Shown piece by piece: positions 50,201-59,200 of a DNA stretch of 64,000 bases. A model generated the notes under the pieces. It was given only the letters and a program-made list of their open reading frames with translations, did no database searches and was not told where the DNA came from. Source of the stretch: Athripsodes cinereus (Eukaryota > Arthropoda > Insecta > Trichoptera > Leptoceridae); assembly GCA_947579605.1 (NCBI GenBank), contig OX388313.1:27407214-27471213 (forward strand), in the 5' to 3' direction. A program made the translations under genes and the position numbers. Each line of letters begins with the position of its first letter. Positions within the stretch are counted from its first letter, which is position 1.

Positions 50201-53200
50201 TATGGATGAGTCTGTATGCAATGGATGAGTCTGTATGCAATGGATGAGTCTGTATGCAATGGGTGAGTATGTATGCGATTGATGAGTGTACATGCAATGG
50301 ATGATGGTGATAGCTGAGCAAATCCCAGTGAAAATTTCCAATAATAATTATATTTGCACCAAATAAATGATGGAGATGACTGTAACGTATTTAACCAGGG
50401 GTCTCCAAACTTTGAAGCATTAGGACCATAATGATTACTTCAGTATGTTCCAAGGGCCAAAACAGTTTTAATTTTTCTGCACTGAAGTGTATTTGTAGAC
50501 TAGTCACAGAGTGTGTGACCTAAGCAAACATACGCTTTTTTTGCATTTCATTTACTATTTGCATCACAGCAATAGTAACAACAATAAGACATTGGCTGTC
50601 GCGGGCCGCGGTATGTGCATCGCTGATCTATACCTTCAAGCCGCGTCACAAGTGGAGCAGGCAGAGAGAATGGAAAGCAATATAGACCTTTTCAAACGTA
50701 CTTCCTCCGCTTCCTCTACTTTTATACGATTTCTCATACACTCACGCCGGTTTCTCCTATTCGACATGCAGCCGTCTTTCAGAATTTGATCCACGTGATC
50801 AAGACACGAAGTTTTCGGATGAACGTGCTTTAACTGCTTTAGTCAGTTTTCAAATCAGAGGTTTTTAAAATTACACGTTTGCCGCCGTGTGACGCTAATG
50901 ACTTGATTCCACCAATGACAGCATTACTTTGTATTAATAGTTCAGTGTGACAGGTTTGAGAATATAGCGACATAAGTGGCGAAAATTGACTAATTTGTAG
51001 AACAAAGTAATATCATAATATGGCGAAGTTTTGTCAGTTTATTAAGGTTTTTGTTTTTATAGTGTAGGAAACATTATCTTTGTTTGCTGTTAATATAAAC
51101 GGCTGTCTTTTTCATTTCTTTCTCTTTTCCAATCTATTTCCAATCAACTCTATTACAAACAACTTTCCTGTATTTGCAAGTGCATTGTACATTATAACCT
51201 GTGTGACCAATAAATAATTGTGAAGACTCTAAATAGTTTTACTTGAAGCACAACTGAAGCAACCACCATGCTTTTTACAACCCTTCTTTCAGACAGATAC
51301 ATCTTCTTCGTCATCGTTTCATCATCCATAGCTCTACATGTGAAATCTACAATTTTACATAAAATGTTACTCTTCAGCTCAACGCTCCTTTTCAGTGCAC
51401 AATTTTAGGCAATGAGCTTTTATTATGTCACCTCGTTTAACAATATTTCTAAAGCTCCAATAACATAGGAATGTTATTTTAGAAGAAGGGTCATCTGAGG
51501 CATTGGAGACCTTGTTATAAAGAAAGTGATAGTATAATATACTTTGATGTGTTGGATGCTATTTGCAAAATTAATCTCAATTATGGTAGTGTTTTGATAT
51601 TAGTTTAATTTTTATTTACACCCTCAAAATAATAGCTATAAAAATATTTTAATTAACCAGGTATTTTTACTTTTAAAGGAAAAATGTGTAAATCATTTCG
51701 AGGAAGGAAAGTATTCGTTATTTTTTCATAATATTTTTTGTTGTTGTTTTAAGCCACAAATTATTATTATTATTTACTCGTACAACTTACACCGCCGTTT
51801 TCTCGATATTTCATTATTCTGGCGAAAATAATGCTTATTTTTTTAAACAAAACAAAAAATTTCAAACAATTCCTATTTCGGTTCGAATAAGAGCGTTTAG
51901 TAGTGTCTTTATTACCTATGTACCTACACATAATATTCATTGAAAGAATGTCTGTTTATGTTTCTTTGACACTTGAACACTCTTCTTTAGTAGCTTTTCT
52001 CGAAGTTCAGAATATCGATAAAAGCATTTTCTTTAAATAGACATATTTATTTGCTAGTGTAGAAATTAATGGAACTGCCGAGTCTTTTGCTCTATTCGGG
52101 TGGTCGGTGGGTCTTCAATGTCATTTACATAGTCTTTGTTATATATGTTTTATTATTTGTGTTATTCTTGTTTTACTTTTGTGTCTTTTTTTTGTTTATT
52201 GTTCCTAATATTGTCCTTAGGCCCCTATTATGCAGGCACTTGGACTGGTCATACATACATTTTATAACATTCATCACAATTCCAAAAAATTTAAAAATTA
52301 AACAGCTGATAAAACAATTAAAGTTAAGTAAAATATTAAATAACCTATAGCATTTTTGTAGTCACGAATGTAAAGGGTCCGGATATACATCGTCAAATAT
52401 TCAAATATATTATAAATAATTCAAATTACTGAAAAGGAACAATTATATCACAAAAACTTTAAGAAATTTCAGTTCATTTCTCATTTCGTCGATTGAGTAA
52501 AATGATTTATATTGGCACGGAGAAGACAGCTTGCATGTTTCTTACATGCAGCTGGTCTGCTGGCTACCCCACTTGTGGGATATGCCGTGATGGTATAGTA
52601 TATTTATCAACCAGATACGATTTCACCATTCTCTGGAAGATCAACACATCATCACACTTAATTGTATCTGGAAGCTTATTGCACAGTCTTACACTTAGAC
52701 ATAAAAATGTAATTTACATTAAATTTAATAAATTTACTTATTTTCATAAGGCATATTGAAGACAAAGTGTAGTATTAAAGATCCCCAAAATGGCGCGGTT
52801 TTAGCCGCCTGTTCCTTCATACTTGCTCAGTGCCTCGCCCATAAGGATAACTTTGTTGTGAATGTGCGGATAAATAGGATGTATCTGATTATGAGGTGAT
52901 TCTCTCTTCCTGAGAGGAACGTTAAAAGGCAAGTGAAACATACATCAGAAAACAATAATATCTCATTCCATCACATCCTGTTATCAAAAATCAGTTTCAC
53001 TTTGTTGACAATCACATACCACCTATGTAAAATAATACCATTCTATTTATTTGCTTCATAAAAACAATAATATCTCATTCCATCACATCCTGTTATCAAA
53101 AATCAGTTTCACTTTGTTGACAATCACATACCACCTATGTAAAATAATACCATTCTATTTATTTGCTTCATAAAAACAATAATATCTCATTCCATCACAT

Positions 53201-56200
53201 CCTGTTATCAAAAATCAGTTTCACTTTGTTGACAATCACATACCACCTATGTAAAATAATACCATTCTATTTATTTGCTTCATAAAAACAATAATATCTC
53301 ATTCCATCACATCCTGTTATCAAAAATCAGTTTCACTTTGTTGACAATCACATACCACCTATGTAAAATAATACCATTCTATTTATTTGCTTCATAAAAA
53401 CAATAATATCTCATTCCATCACATCCTGTTATCAAAAATCAGTTTCACTTTGTTGACAATCACATACCACCTATGTAAAATAATACCATTCTATTTATTT
53501 GCTTCATAAAAACAATAATATCTCATTCCATCACATCCTGTTATCAAAAATCAGTTTCACTTTGTTGACAATCACATACCACCTATGTAAAATAATACCA
53601 TTCTATTTATTTGCTTCATAAAGTTATCTACTCATTTACGAGCAATTTGTAGAATATTATAGTGGTATAATAGTATTTTCATACGACGACAATAAATAGT
53701 TAATGATAATGTTTGTTTTCCTGTACAATTTTCTAAATTTAGCTAAATACTCGAACGTAAGGCCTACCACACACACAGAGTACGTTTTTAACTGGGTACG
53801 AATACGGTTATGATTAAACCTTAGCGCTCATGTAGGTATTACGTCGGATGACAGCCGACATAGAACTACTAGCGCCACGACTCACGTGTCACTCGACAAA
53901 TTATAACCAAAGATAATATATCGGTAATTCAAAGAAAAAATCGGTCATGCGGCCGATCAAATTTTGCTTCCAATTTTAAACTCTCGTTGATTGAGAAAAT
54001 TTGTAAGACAATAAATATTGCTAATGCTTGAAGGACATCGATGTTGAAACACGAAAATTCCGAAAAAATATACCGCGCTGCATGTCTAGAGTATCTACGA
54101 TTATGACATGAATCGATTTGCGCCACGCGCAAATTTATCAAAATGAAGAAAATTTTTTTTTTTATATTCTTTAATGTAAAAATATATTGTATATTGTCCG
54201 CAAAGGGTGGTATTGACGATAACATTGCACAGCGCTCAAAGCTTGGATGGATGAAATGGAGATCTCTTTCTGATGTACTGTGTGACAAGAAAATGCCAGT
54301 AAAAATCAAGGGTCAGGTGTACAAAACTGTGGTCAGACCAACCATGACTTATTCATCTGAATGTTGGGCCCTAAAACATAATCACGCCCAGACTCTACAC
54401 ACCAATGAAATGAAAATTCTCAGATGGGCTGGTGGTGTAACAAGGATGGATAGGGTGAGAAACGTCCATATCCGTGGTAGTTTCAAAGTCGCTCCCATCG
54501 GTGAAAAAATAACCGAAAACCGAATAAGATGGTACGGGCACATCTTGAGACTACCACAGGATAACATGATCAAAAAGACAATGGACGTAGAAGTAGGACC
54601 CAGAAGACCAGGCAGACCAGTGACCACCTGGATGTCCACAATTGCCAGGGACATGAAGGAGGCAAAGTTGCACTCGGAGGATGCAGGGGCACGGAAAACT
54701 TGGAAGATGAAGACTAGGAGAGCCGACCCCAAGTAAATGCGAAGAAGATTCTTTAGTGTAAAATTATATGTTTTTACTTTATTTTTAAATTAAACTAATA
54801 ATGTCTTAGCTTAAAGTTTTTATGCTATTATTATGTGCAATAAGTATCTCTCTTTGTTCTGGCATTGCGCCCAATGAACAAGCGATGCTGCAGAACAGAA
54901 CAGAACATAATTTAACAATGAGTGGACTAGCAACATACTGTATAAGAAAAAAAAATATGAGTCCTCAGGGTAAAAGGGGAATTCATATGTACATGATTGT
55001 AAACGTACATAAATTTCCGTACCGTGTAGTTATTTACTTTGATATGGGGGGGTGAGAGAGAGATGGTGAAAGAATGGTTTGTAAGGGATATATAAAATCT
55101 TAACCAATAATGCCAACGGCTGAGACTCTACTGGGCTACCCACAGCACTCCAGGAGTTAAAACAATAAAATGGTCTCGATTAAATTATACAGTGAGGCTA
55201 TATAAATTAAGAGACGACAAGTTATCTGTAATTAAATGGACAAATGTGTAAAAGACAAATTTAGATTCAAATAAACATTTAATTAAAAATAAAAAAAAAT
55301 TCTTACCACTATTACAAACACACGTTTAAACAGCAACACAATACTACGACTTACTCACTACCCCGTATTGTCTGTGCACACGTAATTATCCCAATAAAAA
55401 AAAAACATTCGATTATTATTTCAATAAAAACGAAAACGTAGCACTTTTAAAATAATTAAATTTCACTTTACGATGATTGTAATGGATCCCACGATGAGGG
55501 CGCCTCTGGCATGAAAATGCCTAGAGGCAACCAAGTTGAAGAAGGCGCCCCTTGGCGCAGTGATGGGAGGGCGAAGTCCCACGTCCGAGGCTCCTGGAGG
55601 CAATTACCAGCCTACACAGGTGCAGAGTTGGCTCGTCATGACTTCAGGAGGAGAATATCTCGACTCAACTGAAGTCCAGTGGCCAGAGACAGACTTGTCT
55701 CTCTGAAGGTCAGATGATGACTGTTGGCAGGAGCGATCCTTATACCAAGGACAACTGATCACTACCACGCACTGATGATAACTGTTCACCACTGATGGCT
55801 GATGGAGACTCACTTCTCTTCAAGGACATCTCTCTACTGCTCCTTGAGTGGGGTAGGGGGTTGGTCCTATGCATCTACGTGCAGCGCCGTGATTGGCTAA
55901 TCACGGTACCAATACACGCCTACTTCAGGTATCATTGTCTTACGGGTCCGCATGGACCGTTATTCCAAGAATTATGGAAATAACAAAATGATTATTTATA
56001 AATAAATACGATATTATATAGCGTCCAATTGCACTGATTTAAATAATTAATTACCATATAAATAATCAAAGTGTCTCTTTCACTGATATCATATTTTCTT
56101 GTGTCCTTTATCACCATATATAATTATAGCGTCTTTTCCGCATAACACAAAATAACACACCTTATTCTATTACATAGCAACACAAACCAACCCTTTAGGT

Positions 56201-59200
56201 AGATAATGGAATATTCAAACTACGTATGTTACAATAAAATTAAAATTCATACCTAAAGAGTCGTTTACATAATTCAAAATATATCATCGATATCAAAACT
56301 CAATAGATCGCAGCGTAGGTATAAAAAATCCAACCAAGCAGATACTAAATAATTACAATACGCAGACATTCTAGAATCTCCATAAAATAATTTGATACAT
56401 AATGAATGCGCCTTAAGTTGATACATAATGAATGCGCCTTAAGTTGATACATAATGAATGCGCCTTAATCTTTTGTTGATATTATTCTCTTTATTACCCC
56501 TGTTGCCATGCAGGTACAAATATATATAAACAATAATATTTTGTATGCAGGTACGAAGATTAGTAAACAATACATTATTAATGTAGGTGCCTTTTAAGTG
56601 CAGGGATATTTTTAATGTCGGGATTTTCATATTTCTCATGAACTGCATTGTTTTATATTGAAATCCCGTACAACTTTCTAAAAACCAATTATTTTTTTAA
56701 TGGTAACTTTTCGGCACAATACCTACTATACCGGGCATATCAACTTATATGAATTATCGGTAGGATTGCTTTTACATGTCACTAAAGATTTATACGCCGA
56801 GCTGTTATCTAAATTTAGCAGAAGACGGATCTCGTTGAAAGTAATTAATTGCTTGATTATTATACATATCTAATATTTATGGTTTGAAAGATTATGACAC
56901 TGTCGTAAGTTTAAAATATTGTGTGTTATGAAATTGCCTTATTTCACAGAGTATTAAAATATTGTTGAAGGGTGTTTGTGTTCACACTGTGAAAATTCAT
57001 ATTCAATAATTTATAAACAATCAAAACACTGTTATATTTTCACCATATTTATTCAAACTCTAACGTTTTCGCCCACTTCAATGGGCATTCTCAGTACTCT
57101 TGAGAATGCCCATTGAAATGGGCGAAAACGTTAGAGTTTGAATAAATATGGTGAAAATATAACAGTGTTTTGATTGTTTATAAATTAGTATTAAAAAATA
57201 TTTATGAGAATATTAACACTATTGCTGTCACAAAAATGTGCCCATTGATAAAACAACAATATCATTTTGGAAAAAAACTTTAATAAAATTTCCGTGGAGC
57301 ACTCTGCAAAGAAATGGTTTCCCACAATTTTCCTGAAGTTTCCGAGTGTACTGTAAAAGGCAGGTGTTCGAAAACATAGACATTTTACATTTTAAATTCA
57401 GCTATGATATTTGCCACCCATCCTGAATATCTTAATTTTTTGGCACGGAGAGGACAGCTTGCATGTTTGTTGCGTGCATCTTGTTTGCTGGCCACCCCAA
57501 TTGTGGGGTATGCCTTATTTATGGTAAAATTTTGCTACTTGCCATTTGCTCTATAAGGTTAATAACGTTTGTCTTTGAAATATCAAATTAATTTCTATGG
57601 TCATTTTCTACGGTTACCTTTCAAATTAGATTTGTAAAATCGCCTAAAAGGTTCTATGATAATGTATTAAGTATCTTCTCTTTAGCTGTCGTCCTTAATT
57701 AAGAAGGTGTTAAGGTTATTATTAATGAAGAAAACAATATTCTAATTACGTACAAATCGTATTGAATTACAAGACACTAGAACCTAACAGAAGCTCAAAT
57801 AGTTTTGAGAACGTGTTAATTGGAAGACATCGAATTTTAGCGATGAACTCGCCCTCTGTATTTTGAATTGTATAACTGATATTTATATGATACTTTGTTT
57901 TGATTAGACATATTGTAACGAATGTATAGTAAAGAATAAAATAAATAAATAAAAAAAAAAAACAATTTTTCAATTTGGAGACATTATCAAAATAAATTTT
58001 AATAAATCAATTCATCACATCTCAATCAATCGCAAACAAACAGGCCTTGATAAAAATATATTAATAAAATAGAAATCTATTCATCCCGACACTTTCCGCT
58101 CCCGATGATTTCCGCTCCGTTCCTTCCCGATGAATCCGCTCCAAATGATTTATTTCATATAACGAACGCACAGATTTAAAAGTGTCCTCCGTCTCCATAT
58201 CATATTTTTTTTATGTTGAATCTGAATTTCAAATAAACACTCACAGCAAGCAATATGATTGTATCGTGAAAGTGGAGTAAGTCGGCAACGGGTGGAATTG
58301 GTCCTGAGTCTCTCTGTTTAAAGTCTGAGACTCAGACCAAATCTACAGAACGAATTTCATATACCTACGTTGACACTGGACTGAATAAATTTAATGAATG
58401 ATATTTAATGTCTTTTACAGAATTTCAAAATCTATTCTAAATTTAAAAAAAATCGTGTGATAAAAATAAAAACGCACAACGTGTGTTCGGCCCTAACGCT
58501 GAACGTTCATTACTAAAGATTTAACGTCAACCGTTAAATTTTAATAATCTTGACGTTAAATCGATCATATTAACGGCGTAATATCATAACAAACACGTGC
58601 ACTTAATATCGGTAAAGTTGTAAATAATAGGGATGGTAAAAAGAAAAATTATAAAGAACAGTTTTTTTTTTCACGTATTAAATTTTTGCTAATTCATGTT
58701 GATAATATTTTCATAAAATATTAGTACGAGTATGTCTATACAACTATTTGACAAAAAATCTTACGATATCTGAGCCTTAGTAACATCATGAAATGATGTG
58801 ATTTGTCGCAAAAAATACTTTTAACGAAAGATTTTTATTTCCATCATTTGCTCTAAAAATGAGCATTGAAGGCTTAAGAAAAGTTATAATTAGAAAAAAA
58901 ATATCCCAAATCTGTTTTGTTCCATAAGGCTATATAGATCAGGAATTGGTTAATCATTGATTTTTGTGCCTTGAAATTGTGTCTCTTTCACAAAATACCA
59001 AAAATAATTCTAAGACTTAACATTCATTGGTTGAATTTTTTTTAAGACCCAAATCACTTTAAATATAGCGGGGTTTCGAACTTTTTTCTACCCTCTCCAT
59101 AAAAAAAAAAACAAATTCAAACATTGTACTTGGTTTGGACTTGGCTTTTTTATCTTATGAGTTTGCCGAACGCTATTGCTAACGCTATAAAGCCGGTATT

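Noticed and set aside
52493..52759. An 88-codon plus-strand open frame
   Set aside because: Its first third is the S1 SINE-like 3' end and the rest is AT-rich intron.
55301..55500. A 5' UTR exon ending at AGTG|GTAAGA on the minus strand
   Set aside because: The donor looks good, but exon 1 at 61.3 kb already joins exon 2 in phase, and this segment has no acceptor or coding evidence.
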